A stretch of DNA of 64,000 bases from Halofilum ochraceum (GCF_001614315.2 NZ_LVEG02000001.1:496001-560000); one strand, 5' to 3'. Positions 55,072 through 64,000 are shown, counted from the stretch's first letter. The notes: generated by a model not told the origin, from the sequence alone. Numbers and translations are program-made.

Positions 55072-56379
55072 ATGACAAGCAAGCTCGCAGCATTCGCAAA
55101 AGAACGGGATATCAAGTACTTCCTGTTCAACTTCACGGATCTACGCGGCGTCCAGCGCTCCAAGCTGGTACCGGCCGCCGCGGCCGCCGGTATGGAAGAG
55201 GATGGCGCCGGTTTCGCCGGCTTCGCGACGTACCTCGATCTGAGCCCGGCCGACCCGGACATGTTCGCGGTACCGGATCCCGATACCGCCATCCAGTTGC
55301 CGTGGAAACCGGAAGTCGCGTGGGTGGCCGGTGATCTGTGGATGGACGGCCAGCCGATCGAGCAGGCGCCACGGCGGGTTCTCAAGCGGATGATCGAGAG
55401 GGCGAACGCCGAGGGATTCCATCCAAAGTCGGGTGTCGAGGCGGAGTTCCATCTGATCAGCCAGGATGGCAGCGAGATCCATGATTCACTCGATACAGCC
55501 GAGAAGCCCTGTTACGACCAGTCGGCGGTCATGCGTCGCTACGACGTCATCTCCGAGATCTGCGATGCGATGCTCCATCTTGGCTGGGAGCCGTACCAGA
55601 ACGATCATGAGGATTCGAACGGCCAGTTCGAGATGAACTGGGGATTCGATGATTGCCTCGTGACCGCGGATCGCCACGCCTTCTTCAAATTCATGGTCCG
55701 ATCGATCGCCGAAAAACACGGGATGCGGGCGACGTTCATGCCAAAGCCGTTCATGCACCTGACGGGCAATGGCTGCCACGTGCATCTGTCGCTCTGGAAC
55801 AAGAGCGGCAGTGCGAACATGCTCGATGATAGCAGTGATGAACTCGGGCTCTCCGAGAAGGCCTATCACTTCATGGGCGGCGTCCTGCATCACGCGCAGG
55901 CGATGTGTGCGATCACCAACCCGACCGTAAACAGTTACAAGCGCATCAATGCGCCGGTAACCGCCTCCGGCGCCACGTGGTCTCCGAATTCGGTCACCTG
56001 GGCCGGCAATAACCGCACTCACATGATCCGCATCCCGGATCCCGGGCGCTTCGAGTTCCGACAGGCCGATGGCGCCGCCAATCCGTATCTGCTTCAGGCC
56101 GTGAAGTTGGCCGCCGGCCTCGAGGGGATCGCCAATCAGCGCGAGCCCGGCAAGCGGCTTGATATCAACATGTACACGGAAGGTCATAAGGCCCGGGGCG
56201 CACGTCGGTTGCCCCTGTATCTGATCGATGCCATCCGTGCCTTCGAGCGCAACAAGGCATTGCGCGCGGCGCTGGGCGAGGACTTCAGTAAGGCCTATAT
56301 CAAAATGAAGATGCAGGAGTGGGATGACTACTCGCATCAGCTGACGGAGTGGGAGCGGCAGCACACGCTGGATTGCTGA
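55072..56379 (+). CDS. Glutamine synthetase-type ligase (GlnT/gamma-glutamylmethylamide synthetase candidate)
   Basis: A 435-residue protein of the type III glutamine synthetase-like GlnT/GmaS branch. Conserved catalytic-fold parts are SGVEAEFHLISQDG, ENDSNGQFEMN-like residues in NDHEDSNGQFEMNWGF, and TGNGCHVHLSLWN. Nucleotide- and glutamate-site residues lie in the NNRTHMIRIP and FEFRQADGAANPYL stretches. Its homologues make glutamine or, in methylotrophs, gamma-glutamylmethylamide from glutamate, methylamine and ATP. Directly following the three synthase modules, the methylamide role is the better guess; an ammonia ligase role is the alternative. A terminator follows. Confidence 0.82.
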   Translation: MTSKLAAFAKERDIKYFLFNFTDLRGVQRSKLVPAAAAAGMEEDGAGFAGFATYLDLSPADPDMFAVPDPDTAIQLPWKPEVAWVAGDLWMDGQPIEQAPRRVLKRMIERANAEGFHPKSGVEAEFHLISQDGSEIHDSLDTAEKPCYDQSAVMRRYDVISEICDAMLHLGWEPYQNDHEDSNGQFEMNWGFDDCLVTADRHAFFKFMVRSIAEKHGMRATFMPKPFMHLTGNGCHVHLSLWNKSGSANMLDDSSDELGLSEKAYHFMGGVLHHAQAMCAITNPTVNSYKRINAPVTASGATWSPNSVTWAGNNRTHMIRIPDPGRFEFRQADGAANPYLLQAVKLAAGLEGIANQREPGKRLDINMYTEGHKARGARRLPLYLIDAIRAFERNKALRAALGEDFSKAYIKMKMQEWDDYSHQLTEWERQHTLDC

Positions 56380-56415
56380 TACGGTATGTGATCGTCGGAA
56401 ACACGGCAGTACATT

Positions 56416-56443
56416 TGCCCCGCAACCGGCGGGGCATTTTTTT
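56416..56443 (+). terminator. Intrinsic terminator after the GlnA-type gene
   Basis: TGCCCCGC pairs with GCGGGGCA around AACCG, followed by a run of seven T residues. Confidence 0.85.
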
Positions 56444-56487
56444 GCGCGGCATATGTCCAGCGGCGGTACCGCGCGCGATGACCTTCT

Positions 56488-56883
56488 CTACGCGTTTTCC
56501 TGCGGATGCTTCCGGGTCGGTAACGCCCGGCGCGCGGACAGGTACAGATAACCCTTGAGTACGCGGTACATGAACCAGAAGGCCGTGACCAGGAGCAGGA
56601 TTGCGCCGGCCACCCCTGCCAGCCGCCACTCCGGGGACGTCCCCAGATACATCAGGCCGCCTCCGAGCAGCCCCCACAGAAGGGTCCACCATACGGTTCG
56701 GATCTGCCAGTCGAAGTGGGAGGCGTAGATCGTTCCATCGGCCTGAGCGCGGCGGGCGTAATTCAGCGCCAGCCCCACAATCGGGGTAAATACCAGCATC
56801 AGCCCTAACAGCTGAAGCGCATATACGCCCAGCACCAATCGGTGCTGATCCGGGGTTTCTTCCTTTTCAGAATTCCTGGCCAT
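56488..56883 (-). CDS. Small integral membrane protein
   Basis: A 131-residue protein from ATG 56883 (MARNSEKEE...). Three hydrophobic stretches are visible: LVLGVYALQLLGLMLVFTPI (about 15-34), WWTLLWGLLGGGLMYLG (about 65-82) and LAGVAGAILLLVTAFWFMY (about 88-106). The tail is basic. It resembles small DUF4870-type membrane proteins in size and topology. No partner or function is apparent; it converges on the terminator of the GlnA-type operon. Confidence 0.65.
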   Translation of the reverse strand: MARNSEKEETPDQHRLVLGVYALQLLGLMLVFTPIVGLALNYARRAQADGTIYASHFDWQIRTVWWTLLWGLLGGGLMYLGTSPEWRLAGVAGAILLLVTAFWFMYRVLKGYLYLSARRALPTRKHPQENA

Positions 56884-57028
56884 CGAATGGTCTCCGAAAA
56901 CCGTTCGACAGGGTGGATGACCGTCGTGGCCAACCGGGAAGGCAATCGGCTGCGACACCGTGTGGTCTGATGCAGCTACCGATCGATCCGTTCATGGCCC
57001 CGCCACATGGAACCGACGGATAAGAAAA

Positions 57029-57056
57029 GGCCAACTGCCGCGCGCGGCAGTTGGCC
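57029..57056 (-). terminator. Terminator for the BCCT transporter gene
   Basis: A perfect 28-base palindrome with a 14-bp arm (GGCCAACTGCCGCG and its complement), followed on the minus strand by TTTTCTT. It sits 40 bases past the transporter stop. Confidence 0.8.
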
Positions 57057-57096
57057 CTAAGGTGAAACGGCCATCAAACGGCCGTCGTGCCAGGCG

Positions 57097-58689
57097 TCAG
57101 CCCGACGCCGCTTCCCGCTTCATGCGGGCGGCCATGTCGTTCGGCAGCGGGATCGTGTCCTGGCGGAATTGCCGGACAAGTCCCCAGCACATGAGTGCCA
57201 GGACCACCGAGAACGGTAGTCCGGAAGTCACCGACGCCGTCTGCAGCGCGGACAGCGGATTGCCGCTTGCGGCAAAGGCGCCCGCCACCAGCAGGATCGC
57301 CGCGACCGCGCCCTCGGTGATGGCCCAGAACATCCGCTGTTGCCAGATCGGATGCGGATCACCGCCGTTGGTAAGCATATCGACCACCAATGAGCCGGAG
57401 TCGGACGACGTGGCGAAGAACACCGCCACGACGACGATGGCGAGCAGCGACATCAGGGCCGCCAGGAAGCCCGGGAAGGGCAGCGCGTTGATCAGGTTGA
57501 ACATCGCGTCGGTAGTCCCGGAGTTGGCCAGAGCCTCGTTGCCCTGATTGGTGATGTACCAGATCGCGCTGCCACCGAAAGTGGCGAACCAGACCATCGA
57601 CGCGCCGACCGGCGCCAGCAGTGTGCCCAGGATGAACTGGCGGATGGTGCGGCCGCGCGAGATGCGGGCGATGAACATGCCAACGAACGGGGACCAGGCG
57701 ATCCACCAGCCCCAGTAGAACAGGGTCCAGGCCGAAATCCAGTCCTGCCCGTCTCCGCTGAAGGCGAACGAGCGCAGGCTTGTGGCCGGCAGATGCTGCA
57801 TGTAGTAGCCGACGCTCTGCACCAGATACTGGAGGATGAACAGTGTCGGTCCGAACACGAACACGACCACCGCAAGCAGGATCGCGCCGTACATGTTCCA
57901 TACCGAGAGGCGGCGGATTCCTCCCTCGATCCCGAGCATCACGGACGTTACCGCGATCGCGGTAACGACGGCGATGATCAACACCTGCATCTGCCATGTA
58001 TCGGCCAGGCCGAAGACCGAGTTCAACCCGGAACCGATCTGGCTTGCGCCGAGGCCGAGGGACGTAGCGAGGCCGAACAGCGTTCCGAACACGGCGAGAA
58101 TATCGACGAGATTGCCGACCCAGCCATAGATGCCGCGACCGATCAGTGGATAGAAGGCGGACGCGGGGCGCAGGGGCAGATCGTGTCGGAAGCAGAAATA
58201 TCCCATCGACATGCCGATGATGATGTAGATCGCCCACGGATGCAGGCCCCAGTGGAAGTAGGTCGTGTGCATCGCGAGCACCGCCGCCTCATCCGAGCCG
58301 GCCTCGGCCATGCCACCGGGCGGTGTGTTGAAGTGGAAGATCGGCTCGGCGACGCCGAAGAAGACCAGCCCGATTCCCATGCCGGCAGTGAACAGCATCG
58401 AGAACCAGGACCAGGTGTTCCACTCGGGCTTCTCGTCATCCTTGCCCAGCTTCAGGCGTCCGTACGGACTGAACAGGATAATGATGACGAAGATGAGGAA
58501 ACCGAACACCGAAGCCAGATACCACCACCCCAGATAATTGGTGGTGAATGACATGATGGCACCAGCCGCATTACCCAGGTTGCCCGGAGCGATGATGCCC
58601 CAGAGCAGGAATGCAACGACCAGTGCAACCGATATCAGGAATACCGGCGGATTGGTGTGTTGCTGAAGGTAACTTCGGGAATCTGCCAT
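57097..58689 (-). CDS. BCCT-family betaine/carnitine/choline transporter
   Basis: A 530-residue secondary transporter, about 12 hydrophobic segments, from ATG 58689 with GAGGAGG upstream. It has diagnostic BCCT stretches: GMGIGLVFFGVAEPIFHF in the first half and the aromatic substrate-box WWIAWSPFVGMFIARISRGR near 330-350. It imports compatible solutes or quaternary amines using sodium or proton gradients, probably for osmoprotection or catabolism. Being near sarcosine-type oxidase and folate genes fits a glycine-betaine route, though the substrate cannot be read from sequence. Confidence 0.92.
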   Translation of the reverse strand: MADSRSYLQQHTNPPVFLISVALVVAFLLWGIIAPGNLGNAAGAIMSFTTNYLGWWYLASVFGFLIFVIIILFSPYGRLKLGKDDEKPEWNTWSWFSMLFTAGMGIGLVFFGVAEPIFHFNTPPGGMAEAGSDEAAVLAMHTTYFHWGLHPWAIYIIIGMSMGYFCFRHDLPLRPASAFYPLIGRGIYGWVGNLVDILAVFGTLFGLATSLGLGASQIGSGLNSVFGLADTWQMQVLIIAVVTAIAVTSVMLGIEGGIRRLSVWNMYGAILLAVVVFVFGPTLFILQYLVQSVGYYMQHLPATSLRSFAFSGDGQDWISAWTLFYWGWWIAWSPFVGMFIARISRGRTIRQFILGTLLAPVGASMVWFATFGGSAIWYITNQGNEALANSGTTDAMFNLINALPFPGFLAALMSLLAIVVVAVFFATSSDSGSLVVDMLTNGGDPHPIWQQRMFWAITEGAVAAILLVAGAFAASGNPLSALQTASVTSGLPFSVVLALMCWGLVRQFRQDTIPLPNDMAARMKREAASG

Positions 58690-59002
58690 GATACCTCCTC
58701 GCAGACCTCGGACCTCGGCCATTGCCGACGGATCCCGTGGGTTGATTGATCCCCGAGGTCGTTTCCGGATCGCCGCGCGAGCACGGCACTACGACCCCGG
58801 AAGCGAGTTTTCTCCTGTAAAATCATGAGTATAGGGAATACCCATGGGGCAGAGGGTTAATGATTGAGAAGCCGCGGTCAAGTTTTCTGGCTTGCAGACG
58901 GCGTCCGCCGGCCAACTGTTATCGGCCGCATACGGGGGCGTTTCCGACTCGGTCCGCGCGTCCTCGGGTGTCGCCGGCTGACGGAGTCCGGGGGCAAGTG
59001 CT

Positions 59003-59446
59003 ATGGGGTGGTTGAGCGAACTGATGGCGCGGTTCCGGGGCGAAGGTCCCGGTGAACCCCCGGTCGATGCCAATACGCAGGTCGAATCCTGTATCCGCGA
59101 TGAAATCGTTCCGGCCCTGCAAGCCGCTCGGGATCGTCTGGCGGAAGAGGGCTATGCCCCCGAACTCGAGACCGATGATGCGTGGGCCAGGCTGGCGGTG
59201 ACGAATTTCAACGAGCTTCCGCTCGAATACCGGGTCCGTGGTCGGGTCTACAAAGAGTCGGTCGTGAATCTGGCATCGGTCGCCGGCTCCGGCGCCGAGG
59301 ATACCCTGAGGCGCTACGGCCGCATCGAGATCTACTCCGGGGGGCGAACTCGCGAGTATCCGCCTAAGCGTTGCCGTCGAGCCGCCATCGAGCAGGCGGT
59401 GCTGAAGTACTTCCGCCGCTTCCTGTTGAACGCGCCCACCAGGTAA
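59003..59446 (+). CDS. Conserved hypothetical protein
   Basis: A 147-residue soluble protein, divergent from the BCCT gene. The central part (DEIVPALQAARDRLAEEGYA, then VTNFNELPLEYRVRGRVYKE) looks like a compact alpha/beta domain, and the C-terminal basic helix (KRCRRAAIEQAVLKYFRRF) is distinct. No cofactor or catalytic motif is recognisable and I do not know the family. Confidence 0.6.
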   Translation: MGWLSELMARFRGEGPGEPPVDANTQVESCIRDEIVPALQAARDRLAEEGYAPELETDDAWARLAVTNFNELPLEYRVRGRVYKESVVNLASVAGSGAEDTLRRYGRIEIYSGGRTREYPPKRCRRAAIEQAVLKYFRRFLLNAPTR

Positions 59447-59581
59447 CCCACAAGCGGCTCGCGCGGATTCGGAAACAGCACAACTACGGGTATGGACGCG
59501 CGTCGACCGCCGCCGGCAGTGGCCGGGCGCCTCGCCTGGCGTATGCCAGCGAGGTCGTACGGAGCGGGTTGAATTGCGTGC

Positions 59582-60976
59582 TCAGATGCCCTGGTGACGG
59601 CTCTCTGGCAGATCCGCATGGCGGGATGGATCCCGCGGAAAATGCGCGCGGACGGCCCCGGCCAGATACACCGACCCGGTGGCGAGGATGAGCGTTCCCT
59701 CGGGGACGTCCATGCACGCATGGGCCAGAGCCTCGTGGGGCGACTCGATGACCTCGACAGCGAACTGTCCCTGATGGGCGCGCACCTGCTCGGCGAGTGC
59801 CTCTGCGGGCAGTGACCAGTCCGGGTCGGCACGCGTGACCGTGACGGCTGCGGCTTCGGCCAGCAGCGGTGACAGGACCGCGTCGAGGTCCTTCCCGGCG
59901 GAACACGACAACAGCAGGTGCAGGCGCCGAGCGCCCAGCGTTGCGATCGTACGGGTCAGTGCCGAGGCGGAGGCTCCGGTATGTGCGCCATCGACGATGA
60001 TCCATGGTCGCTCGGAGACCGTTTCCATGCGCCCAGGCAGGGGCGTGCGGGCCAGTACGGTGGCGATGTGGTTCATCTGCCCGCGAGCGACGAGCCCCAG
60101 CGCGTTCAACGACGCCAGCGCCAGCACCGCGTTGCCGGCCATGTGCGTCCCTGGCGCCGCCAGGGAGGCCTGCAGTTGCCAGCCCGCCCCAGCGGCGATC
60201 AGGCCGTCACGGTCGTAGTACCACTGTGCGAGATCGGTGCCGGCGGCGCCGGCGCCGGCGGGAGGTTGTGTGAGCTGTTCGACCCGCAGGAACGGGACCC
60301 CGGCCGCGTCGCTCTTCGAGGCCAGGATGGCGTCCAGTTCCGGGGCGAGCCGCGGTGCCACCAACGGGGCGCCGGGCTTGACGATGCCCGCCTTCTCGCG
60401 GGCGATATCGGTCAGGCGGTGACCGAGGCGGTCCATGTGTTCCCGTTCGATCCCGGTGATGATCGTGGCGGCCGGTTCGACGATATTGGTGGCGTCGGCG
60501 CGACCGCCAATGCCGCATTCGATCACGCACCAGTCGACGCGTTCCGCGGCGGCCAGCCACAGGCCGGCCACCGTCAGCGCCTCGAAGAATCCCGGGACGA
60601 TGCCGCAGCGGTGGCTGGCGTCGCGGACCGCATGAAGGGCGCCAAGCGCGCGGTCCGGTGGCGCTTCCGCGCCGTTCAGTCGCAGGCGCTCGGTCCAGCG
60701 TTCGAGATGCGGAGACGTGAAGGTAAACGTACGCAGATCGAGCGCTTCGAGCAGGCTCTCTACGTAGAGCGCGGTCGAGCCTTTGCCTTTCGACCCCGCG
60801 ATGTGGATGACGCGCAGCCCGCGCTGGGGATGGTCGAGTTCGGCCAGCAGGCCGCGTACCGCCGCGAGCGGATCATCGCCGCGTTCGGTGTGCGCCGTGG
60901 CGGCACGGGGCAGGGTGGCGAGCCAGGCCCAGCCGGCGGCGATCGCGTCCTCGCCGACCGGGCCTTTGGCGGTCAT
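59582..60976 (-). CDS. folC: Dihydrofolate synthase/folylpolyglutamate synthase
   Basis: A 464-residue Mur-ligase-like enzyme with the P-loop AGSKGKGST at about 61-69, TSPHLERWTERLRLNG, the CGIGGRADATN signature near 175-185, and the IVDGAHTG stretch in the C-terminal domain. It adds glutamates to folates, which folate-dependent enzymes including FolD and sarcosine oxidase prefer. It is placed five bases after folD, in one minus-strand unit. It is slightly longer than E. coli FolC. Confidence 0.92.
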   Translation of the reverse strand: MTAKGPVGEDAIAAGWAWLATLPRAATAHTERGDDPLAAVRGLLAELDHPQRGLRVIHIAGSKGKGSTALYVESLLEALDLRTFTFTSPHLERWTERLRLNGAEAPPDRALGALHAVRDASHRCGIVPGFFEALTVAGLWLAAAERVDWCVIECGIGGRADATNIVEPAATIITGIEREHMDRLGHRLTDIAREKAGIVKPGAPLVAPRLAPELDAILASKSDAAGVPFLRVEQLTQPPAGAGAAGTDLAQWYYDRDGLIAAGAGWQLQASLAAPGTHMAGNAVLALASLNALGLVARGQMNHIATVLARTPLPGRMETVSERPWIIVDGAHTGASASALTRTIATLGARRLHLLLSCSAGKDLDAVLSPLLAEAAAVTVTRADPDWSLPAEALAEQVRAHQGQFAVEVIESPHEALAHACMDVPEGTLILATGSVYLAGAVRAHFPRDPSRHADLPESRHQGI

Positions 60977-60981
60977 CGCGT

Positions 60982-61863
60982 TCAGCCCGCGGGGACCTCG
61001 ACACCCCGCTGCAGGCAGGTCGCCTCGACGGTATTGTTGAGCAGGCAGGCGATGGTCATCGGCCCGACGCCGCCCGGCACTGGCGTGATGGCCCCGGCCA
61101 CCTTTTCGGCGGACTCGAAATGGACGTCGCCGACCAGGCGGGTCTTGCCTTCATCGGTCGGGATCCGGTTGATGCCCACGTCGATCACGGTGGCGCCTTC
61201 CTTGAGCCAGTCACCCTGGATCATTTCCCTGCGGCCGACGGCGGCCACCACGATATCGGCGCGCTTCACCTCGCCCTGCAGGTCGTGCGTGCGCGAGTGC
61301 GCGATCTCGACCGTGCAGTTCTCGCGCAGCAGCAGCGCGGCCATCGGTTTGCCGACAATGTTGGAGCGGCCCACGATGACGGCGTGCTTCCCGGACAGGT
61401 CGCCCAGCTTGTCTTTCAGCAGCAGCGAGCATCCGAGCGGCGTGCACGGCACCAGCCCCGGAAGACCGGTCCACAGTCGCCCGACGTTGACCGTGTGGAA
61501 GCCGTCCACATCCTTGTCGGGATCGATCGCCGCAAGCACCTTTTCATCGTTGATGTGATCGGGCAGCGGCAGCTGCACGAGGATCCCGTTGACGCGCTCG
61601 TCGCGGTTCAGTTCATCGACCAGGTCGAGCAGTTCCTGCTCGGAGATCGATTCGTCGCGCTTGTACTCGAAAGATTCCATGCCCGCTTCGCGCGTCTGTT
61701 TGCCCTTGTTGCGGACATAGACCTCGCTGGCCGGGTTCTCGCCCACCAGCACGACGGCGAGCCCTGGCGTGATGCCGTGCTTTTCGCCGAGTGTGGCCAC
61801 CTGGCGCCCCACGCGTTCGCGTAGACCGGCCGCGAAGGCCTTGCCGTCGATGATTTCCGCCAT
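60982..61863 (-). CDS. folD: Bifunctional methylene-THF dehydrogenase/methenyl-THF cyclohydrolase
   Basis: A 293-residue protein from ATG 61863 with a GGGGAG ribosome-binding site. It has the FolD signatures [17 protein letters not shown] (catalytic Lys region), [33 protein letters not shown] and [17 protein letters not shown]. It oxidises 5,10-methylene-THF to 10-formyl-THF with NADP+, the step between the sarcosine-oxidase-type complex and Fhs. It forms an operon with folC. The longer upstream frame (to 63033) is an artefact. Confidence 0.97.
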   Translation of the reverse strand: MAEIIDGKAFAAGLRERVGRQVATLGEKHGITPGLAVVLVGENPASEVYVRNKGKQTREAGMESFEYKRDESISEQELLDLVDELNRDERVNGILVQLPLPDHINDEKVLAAIDPDKDVDGFHTVNVGRLWTGLPGLVPCTPLGCSLLLKDKLGDLSGKHAVIVGRSNIVGKPMAALLLRENCTVEIAHSRTHDLQGEVKRADIVVAAVGRREMIQGDWLKEGATVIDVGINRIPTDEGKTRLVGDVHFESAEKVAGAITPVPGGVGPMTIACLLNNTVEATCLQRGVEVPAG

Positions 61864-62166
61864 GCGTAGCTCCCCTCTGCATACTCTGGTTGGATGCGCG
61901 TCAGCGCGTCCGCGGACTGATCCCGACAGGGTATCGGAACGACAGTCCGGCGCTTGCCCGCTCGCGACGGTCATGTTGTCCGCCACGACGGTTCCGGCGC
62001 TCGGGCGAACGCTGTGCGCCGCACCGCCGCGCGGATCGGCGCAGTGTAACAATCGGGAATACCCGCCGGCATGGTCACTCGCGGGGCGCTGGTGTACGGC
62101 CAGGCGTTGCGCCGGGCGCGCGGGCGCACTACCGTGCGCGGGTCGCTTCTCCACCGGAGCCTGATA
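61864..62166. other. Divergent intergenic region
   Basis: About 300 bases between the divergent folD and aminotransferase genes. No gene, repeat or RNA is recognised. It should hold the promoters for both directions, but no consensus pair was found. Confidence 0.4.
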
Positions 62167-63093
62167 ATGGAACGTGGCAGTCACGCCCACTCGCATGATC
62201 CCCGCAACGAAACGGTCGGCATCTACGTCAATGGCCGCATCCTCCCGCGCCCGGAGGCGACCGTCTCGGTGTTCGATTCCGGCTTCCTGCTCGGTGACGG
62301 TGTCTGGGAGGGCATTCGCCTGCACAACGGTCATCTGGTCCATATCGAGGCGCACATGGATCGTCTCTACGAGGGCGCGAAGGCGATCGATCTCGATATC
62401 GGCCTGACCCGGCAGGAGATGATCGAGGCGATCGAGGCGACCTGCCGCGCCAACGACATGGATACCGGCGTGCACATCCGCCTGGTGGTCTCCCGCGGCG
62501 AGAAATCGACGCCGTACCAGAGCCCGGCGGCGAATATCGGCGGGCCGACCATCGTGATCATTCCGGAGTGGAAGCAGCCCGATCCGGCCGTGCTGGAACG
62601 GGGCATGACCCTGTTCACGGTCCATGTCCACCGGGGTGCGCCCGATGTCCAGGACCCGATGTGGAACTCGCTGTCGAAACTCAACTGCATCGCCGCCTGC
62701 ATCCAGGCGAACAAGGCCGGTGCCGACGAGGCGCTGATGCTCGACCCGCACGGCTTTGTCGCGACCTGCAATTCGACCCATTTCTTCGTCGTGCGCGGTG
62801 ATGAGATCTGGACCTCGAGCGGCCGCTACTGCATCCACGGCATCACGCGCGCGACCGTGATCGAGCAGGCGCGGGCGAACGGCTATACCGTGCGCGAAAA
62901 GGACTTCTCGCTGACCGAGGTGTACGGCGCTGACGAGGCCTTCGTAACCGGTACGTTCGCCGGCCTGATCCCGGTCGGCTCCGTCGACGGACGCACGCTC
63001 GGGGACGGTGGCCGCGGGCCCATCACGAAGCATCTGCAGGAGGCCTACGCCGACTGGCTGGAACGCCGTTACCCCGCGGAGGTCCCGTCATGA
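62167..63093 (+). CDS. Class IV aminotransferase (branched-chain/D-amino-acid aminotransferase-like)
   Basis: A 308-residue PLP enzyme of fold type IV. ATG 62167 is preferred; the preceding frame looks non-coding. [19 protein letters not shown] at about 36-54 is the family's start signature, the PLP lysine is likely in [11 protein letters not shown], and the cofactor phosphate-site [11 protein letters not shown] and [10 protein letters not shown] follow. It catalyses transamination of branched-chain or related 2-oxo acids, or an amino-lyase-type reaction. Its stop overlaps the following sulfotransferase-like gene by 4 bases. Confidence 0.88.
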   Translation: MERGSHAHSHDPRNETVGIYVNGRILPRPEATVSVFDSGFLLGDGVWEGIRLHNGHLVHIEAHMDRLYEGAKAIDLDIGLTRQEMIEAIEATCRANDMDTGVHIRLVVSRGEKSTPYQSPAANIGGPTIVIIPEWKQPDPAVLERGMTLFTVHVHRGAPDVQDPMWNSLSKLNCIAACIQANKAGADEALMLDPHGFVATCNSTHFFVVRGDEIWTSSGRYCIHGITRATVIEQARANGYTVREKDFSLTEVYGADEAFVTGTFAGLIPVGSVDGRTLGDGGRGPITKHLQEAYADWLERRYPAEVPS

Positions 63094-63833
63094 GTGAACC
63101 CGTGCGTATCGCCATGTGGTCGGGACCGAGGAATATCTCCACGGCCATGCTGCGTTCGTTCGGCAATCGCCCGGACGCGTTCGTGACCGACGAGCCGCTG
63201 TACGCTTATTACCTGCAGGCAAGCGGCTCGCCGCATCCGATGCGCGATGAAGTGATCGCCTCGCAGCCGACGGACTGGCGCGCGGTCACCGACTGGCTCA
63301 CCGGTCCGGTCCCCGGCGGCAAGGCCGTCTGGTACCAGAAGCATATGACCCATCATCTGCTCGATGAGGTCGGCCGGGAGTGGCTGGATGGCGTGAAGAA
63401 CTGTTTCCTGTTGCGCGATCCGCGCGCGGTGCTCGCCTCATACGCCAAGAAGCGGGAGGAGCAGGTGCGGGTCGAGGATGTCGGTATGGTTCAGCAGGCG
63501 GCGATCTTCGATGAGGTCGTTGCCCGCAACGACGGCGAAGTCCCGCCGGTAATCGATGCCGCGGAGATACTGGGTGGTCCGGCCGCAGCGCTGTCGCTGC
63601 TGTGCGAGCGGGTCGGTATCCCGTTCGACGAACGCATGCTGTCGTGGCCGCCGGGGCGGCGTGAAACGGACGGGGTCTGGGCCCGTCACTGGTACGAGGC
63701 CGTCGAGGCCTCGACCGGTTTCCAGCCGTACCAGCCGCCACCGGAACGGTTGCCGGAAGCTCTCGAGGCGATCGCGCGGGAATGCCAGCCGGCGTATGAG
63801 CGGCTGCGGCGCCACGCGTTGATCCCCACGTGA
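63090..63833 (+). CDS. Sulfotransferase-like P-loop protein coupled to the aminotransferase
   Basis: A 247-residue protein with IAMWSGPRNISTAMLRSFGN at about 7-26, which resembles the 5'-phosphosulfate-binding loop of PAPS-dependent sulfotransferases, and NCFLLRDPRAVLASYAKK near 108-125, the 3'-phosphate region (RDPR). Start ATG 63090 overlaps the aminotransferase stop (ATGA). The pairing with an aminotransferase suggests a shared small-molecule pathway, but the sulfate acceptor is unknown. PAPS binding is inferred. Confidence 0.72.
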   Translation: MSEPVRIAMWSGPRNISTAMLRSFGNRPDAFVTDEPLYAYYLQASGSPHPMRDEVIASQPTDWRAVTDWLTGPVPGGKAVWYQKHMTHHLLDEVGREWLDGVKNCFLLRDPRAVLASYAKKREEQVRVEDVGMVQQAAIFDEVVARNDGEVPPVIDAAEILGGPAAALSLLCERVGIPFDERMLSWPPGRRETDGVWARHWYEAVEASTGFQPYQPPPERLPEALEAIARECQPAYERLRRHALIPT

Positions 63834-63853
63834 GGCGCGCCGCGTCTAAGCAT

Positions 63854-63936
63854 GATCGCGAGCAAGCCCGCTCCTGCAGGAACGATGTACCACAAGTGCC
63901 GGAACACAACTTGTAGGAGCGAGCTTGCTCGCGATT
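63854..63936. repeat. Inverted REP-like pair after the sulfotransferase-like gene
   Basis: An inverted copy (63854-63879, degenerate: GATCGCGAGCAAGCCCGCTC) and a direct copy (63911-63936) of the GTAGGAGCGAGCTTGCTCGC word found at 30.1 kb. The direct copies at the two loci are identical over 26 bases. No gene is seen in the rest of the window after 63833. Confidence 0.85.
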
Positions 63937-64000
63937 CAGGCGACGTGCGGATCAATCGCCAACTCTTTCAGGGAGCAGGTTCGCTTAGGAGATCCTCCAG

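Noticed and set aside
61864-63033. Extension of folD upstream to 63033
   Set aside because: The real start at 61863 has a good ribosome-binding site and is where FolD homology begins; the extension lies antisense to the aminotransferase gene.
1-64000. CRISPR array
   Set aside because: No short repeats separated by unique spacers of regular length were seen; the 63-bp array at 803-1016 has no unique-spacer structure.

Overview
The window reads as a G+C-rich gammaproteobacterial chromosome with a large integrated element in its left half. The element's right end is at about 29.9 kb. The chromosomal genes (yidD, cysS, hisI, pyrC, folC, folD, heterotetrameric sarcosine-oxidase-type genes, a BCCT transporter) resemble halophilic Chromatiales/Ectothiorhodospiraceae-like bacteria; that placement is inferred from gene content, not from a database search.

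Bases 1-29.9 kb: integrated element. Its right boundary is a 46-base 3' fragment of a tRNA-Glu(UUC) gene (29852-29897), next to a tyrosine integrase (28608-29723) and an AlpA-type excisionase (27422-27625). The fragment lacks the 5' half of the tRNA, and no second copy was seen, so the other end probably lies left of base 1. The left part carries a mobilisation module: a three-gene minus-strand set resembling StbABC/TraKLM with a ParA-like ATPase, and opposite it a MobF relaxase cut down to its nicking domain. A replication-like module follows: a small ORF, a primase/helicase-like protein, and a 66-codon ORF built on a 35-bp inverted repeat. Between degraded IS1182 and IS3 pieces lies a defence island. 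It holds a nuclease-like/STAND NTPase protein coupled by a 4-base overlap to a helical-repeat protein (9961-14888), two small membrane ORFs, and a type I restriction-modification operon hsdM-hsdS-hsdR with a YgjP-type metallopeptidase (16583-24358). Two membrane-anchored proteins of unknown function follow.

Bases 29.9-37.1 kb: housekeeping genes, mostly on the minus strand (outer membrane protein, a protein with two sigma-70 region 4-like repeats, yidD-cysS, hisI, M23 peptidase, dihydroorotase), then a plus-strand 2-oxoglutarate/Fe(II)-type dioxygenase.

Bases 37.1-64 kb: one-carbon and methylated-amine metabolism. glyA is followed by soxB-soxD-soxA-soxG homologues and fhs. A second operon (50.2-56.4 kb) encodes an ammonium/methylammonium transporter, a small membrane protein, three separately encoded glutamate-synthase modules (class II amidotransferase, GXGXG, FMN/Fe-S), and a GlnA-type ligase. 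That set matches N-methylglutamate synthase plus gamma-glutamylmethylamide synthetase. The sox-type genes are homologous to N-methylglutamate dehydrogenase, so the two operons may form one route for N-methyl compounds: methyl groups enter tetrahydrofolate and are handled by FolD and Fhs, with FolC making polyglutamylated folates. A BCCT transporter (57.1-58.7 kb) could supply betaine-type substrates. Regulators lie between the operons: an FNR-type Fe-S regulator, an orphan NarL-type response regulator and an XRE-cupin repressor-like protein. The upstream region of the transporter contains a nested set of strong hairpins.
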